10,371 bases of DNA from Timburyella sp030842085. GTDB lineage: Bacteria; Bacillota; Clostridia; Oscillospirales; Acutalibacteraceae. The stretch lies in assembly GCA_030842085.1 (NCBI GenBank), contig JAUUSE010000062.1, positions 1 to 10,371 on the forward strand. Reading direction: 5' to 3'. A program made the position numbers and the translations under genes. Numbering within the stretch: the first letter of the stretch is position 1; each line of letters opens with the position of its first letter. Positions 1 through 7,403 of this stretch are shown here, piece by piece. The notes under the pieces were generated by a model that was given only the letters and a program-made list of their open reading frames with translations, had not been told where the DNA came from and did not search any database.

Positions 1-1
1 A

Positions 2-544
2 CCGCCTATAAAATCTCTTGATAAAGAGGGCAGGGTAATATATGCCGGTTCCATTTCCAAGGTTATTTCGCCGGGCATGCGTGTCGGCTTTGGCGCAGCT
101 AATAAAGACCTTATGGCGAAAATGGTTGTCTGCAAGCAGATAGAAGATGTGCATACCAATATCCTGTCGCAGATGATTATACACAGATATGTGACGGAGT
201 GTGATTTTAACGCGCATTTGGAGCGCATAAGGAAAATATATCGCCATAAGGCGGAGCTTATGATGAGCCTTGCCGACAAATATCTTTGCCCGGATATAAA
301 ATACAATAAAGTGCAGGGCGGACTGTTTATCTGGGCGACGCTGCCGGATAATGTTGACATGACGAATTTCTGTTTAAGACTTGTTAAAAATTCTGTCGCA
401 GTGGTGCCGGGCAACGCTTTTTCAGTAGAGGAAAACGCACCTTCGCAGTCCTTTAGAATGAACTATTCCACCGAGACGGACGAGAACATAGCCAAGGGTA
501 TGCAGATAATAGGCGAAACCTTTAAATCCTGCATGGATATATAG
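2..544 (+). CDS. PLP-dependent class I/II aminotransferase, C-terminal part (5' end outside window)
   Basis: This is the C-terminal ~180 residues of a fold-type I aminotransferase, a cytoplasmic PLP enzyme that moves an amino group from an amino acid to a 2-oxo acid. The frame is open to the left edge, so the ATG at 77 is internal: just before it lies the PLP-lysine motif GSISK followed by SPGMRVGF, with the Schiff-base lysine encoded at 59-61. Further on are GGLFIW (typical of the small domain), VVPGNAF, and the arginine that binds the substrate carboxylate in SFRMNYS (codon 455-457). Full-length relatives have about 390-400 residues, so slightly over half is missing. The closest general match is the group annotated as 2-aminoadipate or aromatic aminotransferases; the substrate cannot be read from this part. 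trpS follows after 70 bases with no terminator visible, so the two may be co-transcribed. Confidence 0.9.
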   Translation, partial: PPIKSLDKEGRVIYAGSISKVISPGMRVGFGAANKDLMAKMVVCKQIEDVHTNILSQMIIHRYVTECDFNAHLERIRKIYRHKAELMMSLADKYLCPDIKYNKVQGGLFIWATLPDNVDMTNFCLRLVKNSVAVVPGNAFSVEENAPSQSFRMNYSTETDENIAKGMQIIGETFKSCMDI

Positions 545-614
545 AATATAGACATTCAGCATAGCTTTAAGCAAATTTTAGAATAAACTTAACAGTGAGG
601 ACGGAGAACCGTAA

Positions 615-1613
615 ATGGACAAAGCAAAGAAAAGAGTATTCAGCGCCATACAGCCGAGCGGTACGCTGACGATAGGCAATTATTTCGGCGCGCTGAAAAA
701 CCATGTTGCAATGCAGGAGGATTATGACTGCATATTTTCAGTGGCCGACCTGCACGCCATCACCGTAAAGCAGGAGCCGGAGAAGCTGTATACGCATACA
801 TTAGAGCTTTACGCGATATTTTTAGCTGTTGGGCTTGACCCGGAAAAATCAATAATATTTATACAGTCGCATGTGCCGGCGCATACGGAATTTACATGGC
901 TGTTAAACTGCTTTACCCAGTTTGGCGAGCTTTCGCGCATGCATCAGTTTAAGGAGAAATCCAAGACGCACAGCGACAACATAAACGCCGGGCTGTTCGA
1001 TTATCCGGTGCTCATGGCGGCGGACATACTGCTGTATAATACAGAGCTTGTTCCCACTGGTCAGGACCAGAAGCAGCATATAGAGCTTGCCAGGAATGTA
1101 GCGCAGAGGGTAAACGGCATATACGGGGATATACTTGTTGTGCCGGAACCGTATATACCGCGCACAGGCGCAAAAATTACATCGCTTCAAGACCCGTCTA
1201 AGAAGATGTCGAAGTCGGACAGCAATGCAAATGCTTTTATATCTATTTTAGATGAGCCAGATGTTATAATAAAGAAGTTTAAACGCGCTGTTACCGACTC
1301 AGAAGCGCTGGTAAAATTCGATGAGGAGAACAAGCCGGGCGTATCAAACCTTATGAATATATATTCATGCGCTACGGGGCGCGGCATTGCTGAAATAGAA
1401 AAGGAATTTGACGGCAGGGGATATGGCGATTTTAAAATGGCGGTGGCACAGTCGGTAGTCGATGTACTGAGCCCAATACAAGCAGAATATAAGCGCATTA
1501 TATCCGACAAAGCTTATATGTCTGAAAAATTTGCTGTAGCAGCCGAAAGAGCGGCTGACATTGCAAACGATACTCTGCGCCGGCTAAAGGAGAAAATAGG
1601 ATTTTATATTTAA
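615..1613 (+). CDS. trpS: Tryptophan--tRNA ligase (TrpRS)
   Basis: Cytoplasmic class Ic aminoacyl-tRNA synthetase that charges tRNA-Trp with tryptophan using ATP. The 332 residues match the usual bacterial length. The Rossmann-fold signatures are clear: the N-terminal FSAIQPSG followed by the HIGH-equivalent TIGN (residues 19-22), the AVxDLHA-like element VADLHAIT, the tryptophan and ATP pocket segment LVPTGQDQKQHIELAR, and the KMSKS loop (residues 197-201). The C-terminal helical domain that reads the anticodon region is complete. The ATG at 615 is preceded by a moderate purine-rich binding site (GGACGGAG, 8 bases upstream). A TAGAAT at 579-584 could be a weak -10 box but has no good -35, so read-through from the aminotransferase is equally possible. 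The 70-base leader is too short for a T-box, the usual control of trpS in Bacillota. Confidence 0.97.
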   Translation: MDKAKKRVFSAIQPSGTLTIGNYFGALKNHVAMQEDYDCIFSVADLHAITVKQEPEKLYTHTLELYAIFLAVGLDPEKSIIFIQSHVPAHTEFTWLLNCFTQFGELSRMHQFKEKSKTHSDNINAGLFDYPVLMAADILLYNTELVPTGQDQKQHIELARNVAQRVNGIYGDILVVPEPYIPRTGAKITSLQDPSKKMSKSDSNANAFISILDEPDVIIKKFKRAVTDSEALVKFDEENKPGVSNLMNIYSCATGRGIAEIEKEFDGRGYGDFKMAVAQSVVDVLSPIQAEYKRIISDKAYMSEKFAVAAERAADIANDTLRRLKEKIGFYI

Positions 1614-2014
1614 CAAAAGTGTAGCTATGCCTTAATAAGGCGGAATTTTAAAGATACCAATGGCCGTGCAGCTTGTGATGTAAATTTTTAGTGAGTATGT
1701 TTTGCGGTGCTGCATAGTGAGATATGTCTTAGTATAAAAAATATAATAATAAACACAGAAGCACCTGACCGTTCGGCAAGGTGCTTCTACATTTTCTACA
1801 GTTACAGATTAAATAATAAAAAATCCCGATAAAAAGTTAGGCAAGCTTAATTGCGTTAAAAACTGCATATGATCGTAAACAAGCGACATACTGCCGATGG
1901 CTTTATACATCTTTGCAGCGCCGGAAAAACGTCATTTCCCAGTCGCCGCAAAGAACAACAAATAGTTGACAGAGTTAATTTGACGGTATTAATAAACAGC
2001 GCCGCAGAGATATG
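1614..2014. other. Intergenic gap between convergent genes
   Basis: About 400 AT-rich bases between the trpS stop and the stop of the second ABC gene. Apart from the hairpin at 1757-1788, I see no gene. There is a small hairpin at 1629-1641 (GCCTT/AAGGC, loop of 3) and an imperfect stem at 1911-1953, neither with a good T-run. The stretch around 1890-1960 is richer in GC than the rest and may be a decayed coding remnant, but no open frame of useful length is there. Confidence 0.6.
1757..1788. terminator. Probable bidirectional intrinsic terminator (trpS / ABC operon)
   Basis: A perfect 10-base-pair stem, AGAAGCACCT (1757-1766) with AGGTGCTTCT (1779-1788), closes a 12-base loop. It lies 143 bases after trpS and 226 bases after the end of the ABC operon, which converge here. 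On the plus strand it is followed by ACATTTTCTAC; on the minus strand by a T-rich but interrupted run (GTGTTTATTATTATATTTTTT). The stem is convincing, but neither T-run is perfect, so efficiency in each direction is uncertain. Confidence 0.7.
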
Positions 2015-4240
2015 TTAATTTACAGCCGACGGAGCTTCCTCAAGTGCTTCTTCAAAAGAGGATATATCGTTTATCTCCAGCTGGGCGGTAACTAAACGGT
2101 AGTATATGCCCTTTTTCTCTAAAAGCTCGTTATGCGTGCCGCATTCCGCTATTGTGTGGTCGTCAATAACGATAAGCCGGTCGGCATTGCGCAGTGTAGA
2201 AAGTCTGTGGGCTATGGCAAAAGTGGTGCGTCCTTCAGTAAGACGGCCCAGCGCCTCCTGTACTTGATACTCGCTTTCAGTGTCCAGACTGCTTGTGGCC
2301 TCATCGAGAATAAGAATAGCGGGGTTAATGAGTATTGCACGGGCAATGGCAATCCTCTGCCGTTCACCGCCGGAGAGGGAGTAGCCCTTTTCGCCGACAT
2401 ATGTATTATACCCATCCGGCAGCTTGCAGATAAAATCGTGTGCATTAGCCATTTTGGCTGCCATAATAATCTCGTTAAACGATGCATCCGGACGCGCGTA
2501 CCTTATGTTGTTTATAACAGTGTCGGAAAACAGGAAAGTTTCCTGCAAAACTACGCCTATCTGGCTGTGGAGCGTATGTGTATCAATATCTCGGATGTCT
2601 ACGCCGTCAATGGTGATTGAACCCTCATCTACGTCATACATACGCATTATCAAATTTATAAGGGTAGATTTACCCGAACCGGATCGGCCGACAATGCCTA
2701 TCATTTCGCCCTTTTTAACGTCGAGATTAATATCGGTAAGCACCTGGTCGTAGGAATCATAGCCGAAAGATACATTTTTAAAGGACATATCTCCATAAAT
2801 ATCAAGTTTTTGAGCGGTTTTTGAATTAACTACGTCTGGGTCTTCTTCTAATACATCATAAATTCTTTCTATAGTAATAGCGAGCCGGTTGAGCCGCTGC
2901 GGAAGGTTTGAAAACCATACCAGCGGTGCGGTAAGCATAGAGCAATATGTAGTTATCTGGATAAGCTCGCCGGGCGTCATTATGCCGTTTAATACATCCA
3001 TTCCGCCGAAATATGTTATAAGATATCCGCCAAACGAAAACAGGAAAGCAGTCGGCGGTATAATTATTCCCCAGAATATTTCAAAGCGAATGCTCGCTTT
3101 AGCATGCTGCTCGTTGATATTGCGAAATTGTGTTTCCTCATACTCTTCTTTACCATAAGACTTTACAACCCTTATGCCGGAGATAACGTCCTGAAGACGT
3201 GTATAGAGCAAATCGTTTTTAATCTGCGATTTTCGCCATAGCCTGCGGCTCCTTTTTTGTCTGAGCCGTAAAATAACAACTATGACCGGCAAAAATATAA
3301 GCGCCAAAAGTGCGAGCTTCCAGTTAAGAACGAGCAGAAATATAAATGCAAATAAAAAATTCATGGCGCTGGACAGGAGCCCGCAAAGAGTATCGTCTAT
3401 AAACCTCTGAATTTCGCGGGTGTCCCATAAAACCCTGTTAAGCAGTTGTCCAGGACGCGATTTATTTATATATGAAATAGAAAGCTCCTGTATTTTATTA
3501 AACACCTGTATTCTCAGTCCGTTGCTTATTTTAGACGAAAATATTGTAGAAGAAATAACTGTCAGCTGTGAAATAGCCATTAATGTAACGCCTATAACAA
3601 TAAATATCATAAAAAACTTTACTGCGTCGGCGGCTGTGCCGCTTTTGGGTATAAGTACATCGTCCATAAACAGCCTTAATACATATGCACTTGCCATTGA
3701 CAGAATGGAGGATACTACAGTAAGAAAAAGGATTAATACTACCCATCCCTTATATGGCGAGAGCAGGCGGCCCATTTTAGAAAGCATCTGCGACTTTCCA
3801 CCGCAGTATGGACATTCTTTAGTTTTTGGCATAACCATACCGCATTTTTCACAAATGGTTTCACGCTCACGGCTGCGTACGACATAGTCCTTGCCGTCAT
3901 GAAGCAGCCTTATGCCTTTTGCAACATACGCATAGCGTATATGGTGCTTCATGGAAAAGCGAACAAGTATTGTTGCTTCTCCATCAATAGTAGAAATGAG
4001 CATGCCGCAGTCTACCGGAGCCTCGCTTTTTGTATCCATGCACTCTGACAGCGGAATATCATGAGTAACTATGCCTTCGGTTACAATAATAAGCCTGTCG
4101 TTTGTGACAACCGTATAGCTGTTTTTTATGAGCTTTCCATCGGCTGATAAATCAAACGGCACACAGTATATTATTCGCTCTTTATCTTTAAGGTTTAGCT
4201 TATCAACTATATTTTTTTCCAGCCTAAAATTAAGCTTCAT
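2015..4240 (-). CDS. ABC exporter half-molecule with N-terminal PH-like domain and zinc ribbon (second ABC gene of operon)
   Basis: A 741-residue membrane protein, longer than a normal half-exporter (about 580) because of an extra N-terminal region. Order: residues 1-~118, a soluble beta-rich segment ending in a helix (PH-like by pattern); a zinc ribbon with C130, C133, C143 and C146; a type I exporter membrane domain with six helices near 166-190, 207-231, 287-304, 306-324, 388-411 and 426-446; and an ATPase domain with Walker A GRSGSGKST (518-526), Q-loop Q566, signature LSGGERQ (622-628), Walker B ending D646-E647, and switch H678. All ATPase residues are intact. The start is fixed by a perfect AGGAGG at 4247-4252. 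It is the last gene of the operon, 58 bases after the DUF1854 gene. The natural partner is its paralogue at 4850-7168. Substrate and direction are not shown by sequence; the fold class implies export. Confidence 0.93.
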   Translation of the reverse strand: MKLNFRLEKNIVDKLNLKDKERIIYCVPFDLSADGKLIKNSYTVVTNDRLIIVTEGIVTHDIPLSECMDTKSEAPVDCGMLISTIDGEATILVRFSMKHHIRYAYVAKGIRLLHDGKDYVVRSRERETICEKCGMVMPKTKECPYCGGKSQMLSKMGRLLSPYKGWVVLILFLTVVSSILSMASAYVLRLFMDDVLIPKSGTAADAVKFFMIFIVIGVTLMAISQLTVISSTIFSSKISNGLRIQVFNKIQELSISYINKSRPGQLLNRVLWDTREIQRFIDDTLCGLLSSAMNFLFAFIFLLVLNWKLALLALIFLPVIVVILRLRQKRSRRLWRKSQIKNDLLYTRLQDVISGIRVVKSYGKEEYEETQFRNINEQHAKASIRFEIFWGIIIPPTAFLFSFGGYLITYFGGMDVLNGIMTPGELIQITTYCSMLTAPLVWFSNLPQRLNRLAITIERIYDVLEEDPDVVNSKTAQKLDIYGDMSFKNVSFGYDSYDQVLTDINLDVKKGEMIGIVGRSGSGKSTLINLIMRMYDVDEGSITIDGVDIRDIDTHTLHSQIGVVLQETFLFSDTVINNIRYARPDASFNEIIMAAKMANAHDFICKLPDGYNTYVGEKGYSLSGGERQRIAIARAILINPAILILDEATSSLDTESEYQVQEALGRLTEGRTTFAIAHRLSTLRNADRLIVIDDHTIAECGTHNELLEKKGIYYRLVTAQLEINDISSFEEALEEAPSAVN

Positions 4241-4246
4241 ACTTTT

Positions 4247-4252
4247 CCTCCT
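4247..4252 (-). promoter_or_regulatory. Ribosome binding site of second ABC gene
   Basis: Perfect AGGAGG on the minus strand, 6 bases before the ATG at 4238-4240. It confirms this start, and therefore that the N-terminal soluble domain is really translated. It also suggests that this gene is initiated independently rather than by coupling to the DUF1854 gene. Confidence 0.85.
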
Positions 4253-4298
4253 TTCGGTGCGAAGCAGGAAGCAATAACAAATAAAATTTGCCTAAGAT

Positions 4299-4853
4299 TT
4301 AAATAAAGACTTCAATCATTTTGCGCTCTGATGAGGAGAGCTTGGATAAATCCGGTATTTCAAACCTGTTGCCGTCCACATCTTTTATAATAATCCTTTT
4401 ATCGCCTAAATTTATAATATCGCCCGAGAATATATGAGCTGTAAAGCGACATTCTCCCCGGTCAGTCAGAACATCGAAATAAGCAAAGCCGTATTTGTCT
4501 TTTACATTAACTATCTTTGTAATTACCGGCATAAAGCAGCGCAGATTAATTTGCTCTTCAATAAGTGCTCGCGTCTCTTCATTTAACTTGTCTATATCTT
4601 CAATTATGCCTATTTCGCGACCCTTTTCATCATTTTCGCGCAGCGATATAAATTTACCCGGCTGTGTAAATGGAAAAGACTGATATACACATACACGGCG
4701 GTAAAGCACACCTTTAAATTCTACCGACAAAAATCCGCCTTTTGTCTTTTTAAATATAGCGTTATTATCATCAATAAAACGCATTTCTAAAGCGTCGTCA
4801 GTCATTTCCTGCTGCTGTATTATAACGTCGTTATGCAGATTATCATTACTCAT
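4299..4853 (-). CDS. DUF1854 family protein, ABC-transporter associated
   Basis: A 184-residue soluble protein without signal peptide or membrane segment, recognised as the DUF1854 family by its conserved blocks: SFPFTQPGKFISLR (59-72), EIGIIEDIDKL (80-90), RCFMPVITKI (105-114), a TDRGE turn (130-134), DVDGNRFEIPDL (158-169) and a C-terminal RKMIEVFI. DUF1854 has no established activity; it is known as a domain attached to or encoded beside ABC transporter proteins, where ligand binding has been suggested, and near cyanophycin genes in some proteobacteria. The ATG overlaps the TGA of the preceding ABC gene as ATGA (4850-4853), a strong sign of translational coupling; its binding site (GAGGGGG) lies inside that gene. 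Sitting between two ABC subunits, it is probably a subunit or regulator of the transporter. The first ~20 residues are polar and probably disordered. Confidence 0.88.
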   Translation of the reverse strand: MSNDNLHNDVIIQQQEMTDDALEMRFIDDNNAIFKKTKGGFLSVEFKGVLYRRVCVYQSFPFTQPGKFISLRENDEKGREIGIIEDIDKLNEETRALIEEQINLRCFMPVITKIVNVKDKYGFAYFDVLTDRGECRFTAHIFSGDIINLGDKRIIIKDVDGNRFEIPDLSKLSSSERKMIEVFI

Positions 4854-7168
4854 TCTTCAAGCCCCCTCATTGCCAGCGACTTTGTCTGAAGCTGATATAA
4901 TTTGTAATATACGCCTTTCTGCTCAAGCAGCTGAGGACCTGTTCCTCGCTCAATTATCTGGCCGTCCTCAATAACAATGAGGTCGTCGGCGTTCTTGAGC
5001 GTTGACAGTCTGTGCGCTATTGATATAGTGGTACGTCCTTCTATTAGCTTATCTATTGAGCTTTGTATGGCGCGCTCTGTCTGTGTATCAACCGAAGCTG
5101 TAGCCTCGTCCAGTATAAGTATGCGTGAGTTTGCCAAAATGGCTCTCGCAATAGAAATTCTCTGCCGCTCACCGCCCGAAAGCTGACGCTGTGACGAGCC
5201 TATTATCGTGTCATACCCATCCGGCATTTTCATAATAAAGTCATGTGCATATGCCGCTTTGGCTGCCCGGACAACCTCGTCAAATCCGGCGTCAGGCCGC
5301 GCATACCTTATGTTGTCCAGCACCGAGCCTATAAATATGTATGTTTCCTGAGATACTATAGATATGTTGCCGCGCAGGCAGTCTATAGAGTAGTCCTTAA
5401 TATTTATGCCGTCAATAAGTATTTCACCGGACTTAACGTCATAAAGCCTCATAAGGAGATTGGCGAGCGTAGACTTACCAGTACCGGAATGCCCGACAAT
5501 ACCGAGCATGTGGCCGGTTTTGACGCTAAAGCTGACATTTTTTATAACGTCCCGCTCCTTTAAATATCCGAAGACAACATTTTTAAATTCTACATCGCCC
5601 TTTATTTCGCGGGTTACGGCATTTTTACTATTTACAATTTCAGGCTGCGTATCTATTATTTCAAATATCCTCTGTGTCGCAGTCATTGCATAAGAACTCC
5701 AGTTGAAAAAGTTGGAGAAGTACTGCATTGGCTGATTAAGCATAGAAACATACCCAGTAAAGGTTACAAGCATGCCGTAATCAAGCGAGTCGCCTCTTAA
5801 TATCAGTATACCGCCTATGCAGATAATTCCATAATAGATAATGTCGTAAATCAGAGTGGTGGCGATTGATATTTTAGCATTCTGCTTGCGGATGTCTATT
5901 TCAGAGGAGCGAAGGCGTACACTATTTTTCTCAAAGTTGGTCGTTTCTGTCCTTTCACTGCCAAAAGCCTTAACGACCCTGGCGCCTGTTATATTATCAT
6001 TTATAATTGAGCTGAGCTTTCTTTCGCGCTTTGAGCGTATGCTGTAAATAACACGCCATGTGCGTGTCGCGCGCTGAAATATAAAAATGAGCACAGGCAT
6101 TGAGATAATTGCGAACAGCGCCAGCTTCCAGTTAAGGATTAGCATAAAAATAGAAGAAAAAACAATCAGAAATATATTTGAAAAGAACTGCGGCACACCG
6201 TCTATTAGGAAGTCGGATATTTCCTGAGCATCGTTAAGAACCCTGTTGAGCAGAGAACCCGTTTGATGATTTGTGTAAAATCCTAAGCCGAGCTTGCTCA
6301 TCGCTTTAAAAACCCTGTTTTTTATATCCCGTATTACCGACGGCGATGTTGTCCTGATAGAGAGATTGGTACCGAGTGACAACAGCTGAACGACAAGCTG
6401 CGAAACAATTATAGCCGCTGTACACAGAAGCAGCAAAAATGCAAAGTTTGGCTCGGCTCCAAAAAATTCCGATAAAGCCGGATTTTTTGAAAGTATATTG
6501 TCAAACAGCACAGTACCATTTAAATATGGTGTCATAAGCGTAATGACACTTGACAATACAACACATACAGAAGCAATAATTAATCTTGCTCTGTATGGTT
6601 TGCAGAAAGACATAAAACGCATTATCACAGAGCGCTTGTCAAGGCAATTTGGGCAGACCTTGCGGGCGGGGTCTGGATACATGGCGCCGCATTTAGGACA
6701 ATAGCGCTCGTTTTCGTCATCTCTTAAATCGTGCTCAGTTATTTCCTCATTTTTAATAAGCTTTGCACAGATTTTACTGCACTGCTGCATAGAGACGTTG
6801 TATTTTGAAGAAAAAAAGCACAGCGCTTTCTCATCTTCATCTTTGTTCTTTAAGCATAAAATTCCGCCGACCGTCTGGTTAATCACAAATACCTCTGATA
6901 TATCATGAAAGCTGTAAATTTCAGTATTAAAATTCATAGCGTCCGGCTCAGAAGCTTTGATGTTAGGGTAACCTGAAAAGGTTCTTACCATGACAGAAGC
7001 GTCGCCTTTCATAACATAAAGACTATCTTTTGTCAGTATAACCCATGTGCTGCCAAAGCTGGCGTCAGCCGTTAAGTCAGCATAACAGCAGAATATTATT
7101 TCTGACAATTTAAGCCCGAGCTTTAAAAGCTCAGGCTTTATGGCTTTTGGAATAGTAATCTCGCTCAT
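4850..7168 (-). CDS. ABC exporter half-molecule with N-terminal PH-like domain and zinc ribbon (first ABC gene of operon)
   Basis: A 772-residue paralogue of the protein at 2015-4240 with the same architecture. Residues 1-~145 form a soluble region (strand-rich, with WVILTKDSLYVM near 42-53 and a final amphipathic helix), followed by a zinc ribbon with C157, C160, C172 and C175. Six predicted membrane helices lie near 194-215, 240-263, 327-345, 347-364, 433-456 and 464-484. The ATPase domain has Walker A GHSGTGKST (559-567), Q607, signature LSGGERQ (663-669), Walker B ending D687-E688, and switch H719, so it is catalytically complete. The start follows a strong GGAGGAGGT. It is the first gene of the operon, read from a promoter at 7231-7259, and overlaps the DUF1854 gene by 4 bases. 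A heterodimer with the second ABC protein is the simplest model; separate homodimers cannot be excluded. Confidence 0.93.
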   Translation of the reverse strand: MSEITIPKAIKPELLKLGLKLSEIIFCCYADLTADASFGSTWVILTKDSLYVMKGDASVMVRTFSGYPNIKASEPDAMNFNTEIYSFHDISEVFVINQTVGGILCLKNKDEDEKALCFFSSKYNVSMQQCSKICAKLIKNEEITEHDLRDDENERYCPKCGAMYPDPARKVCPNCLDKRSVIMRFMSFCKPYRARLIIASVCVVLSSVITLMTPYLNGTVLFDNILSKNPALSEFFGAEPNFAFLLLLCTAAIIVSQLVVQLLSLGTNLSIRTTSPSVIRDIKNRVFKAMSKLGLGFYTNHQTGSLLNRVLNDAQEISDFLIDGVPQFFSNIFLIVFSSIFMLILNWKLALFAIISMPVLIFIFQRATRTWRVIYSIRSKRERKLSSIINDNITGARVVKAFGSERTETTNFEKNSVRLRSSEIDIRKQNAKISIATTLIYDIIYYGIICIGGILILRGDSLDYGMLVTFTGYVSMLNQPMQYFSNFFNWSSYAMTATQRIFEIIDTQPEIVNSKNAVTREIKGDVEFKNVVFGYLKERDVIKNVSFSVKTGHMLGIVGHSGTGKSTLANLLMRLYDVKSGEILIDGINIKDYSIDCLRGNISIVSQETYIFIGSVLDNIRYARPDAGFDEVVRAAKAAYAHDFIMKMPDGYDTIIGSSQRQLSGGERQRISIARAILANSRILILDEATASVDTQTERAIQSSIDKLIEGRTTISIAHRLSTLKNADDLIVIEDGQIIERGTGPQLLEQKGVYYKLYQLQTKSLAMRGLEE

Positions 7169-7177
7169 ATAAAATTA

Positions 7178-7183
7178 CCTCCT
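7178..7183 (-). promoter_or_regulatory. Ribosome binding site of first ABC gene
   Basis: AGGAGG within GGAGGAGGT on the minus strand, 9 bases before the ATG at 7166-7168. It is the strongest site in the window and supports the chosen start with its full N-terminal domain. Confidence 0.85.
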
Positions 7184-7205
7184 CCCTCAATTGGGAAGAA
7201 AACAC

Positions 7206-7215
7206 CGTAATTACG
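7206..7215. promoter_or_regulatory. Possible operator: palindrome CGTAATTACG in ABC operon leader
   Basis: A perfect 10-base palindrome just downstream of the predicted transcription start. Position and symmetry fit a repressor site, but it is short and no regulator gene is nearby. It overlaps one copy of a direct repeat AAACACCGTA (7200-7209), whose other copy is at 7292-7301 on the far side of the promoter. Confidence 0.3.
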
Positions 7216-7230
7216 AAAATTTGTTTTTGT

Positions 7231-7259
7231 ATTATATCACTCATCTTTGCTTAATACAA
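7231..7259 (-). promoter_or_regulatory. Promoter of ABC/DUF1854 operon (housekeeping sigma type)
   Basis: On the minus strand: -35 TTGTAT (7254-7259), 17-base spacer, -10 TATAAT (7231-7236), with the extended -10 dinucleotide (TGATATAAT). Transcription would start near 7224, giving a leader of about 55 bases before the first ABC gene. The perfect -10 with TG extension makes this the best promoter in the gap. Confidence 0.7.
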
Positions 7260-7403
7260 CCCTAAATATTAAAAAACTTTTACATAATGGCAAACACCGT
7301 ACTTTGTTTCGACTAAATTCCAAGTGAAATATATATAATTTATGGAAAAAGCATAAGAATTTATTATTTACTACCAATATATATTGCAAAATTCTTTTTA
7401 ACC

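Noticed and set aside
77..79. ATG as start of the aminotransferase
   Set aside because: The frame is open upstream to the window edge and contains the PLP-lysine motif, so this ATG is an internal methionine.
1629..1641. Small hairpin GCCTT/AAGGC just after trpS
   Set aside because: Only 5 pairs with a 3-base loop and a short, displaced T-run; the hairpin at 1757-1788 is much stronger.
1911..1953. Imperfect stem CTTTGC-A-GCG / CGC-C-GCAAAG
   Set aside because: Large loop of 23 bases, a mismatch, and no T-run on either strand, so it is not a convincing terminator.
3420..3887. 155-codon plus-strand open frame opposite the second ABC gene
   Set aside because: Antisense to conserved membrane-domain coding sequence; no recognisable domain and no ribosome binding site.
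2485..5320. Similar DNA segments shared by the two ABC genes (for example around 2500 and 5305)
   Set aside because: They encode the same conserved ATPase motifs in paralogous proteins; not a separate repeat element.
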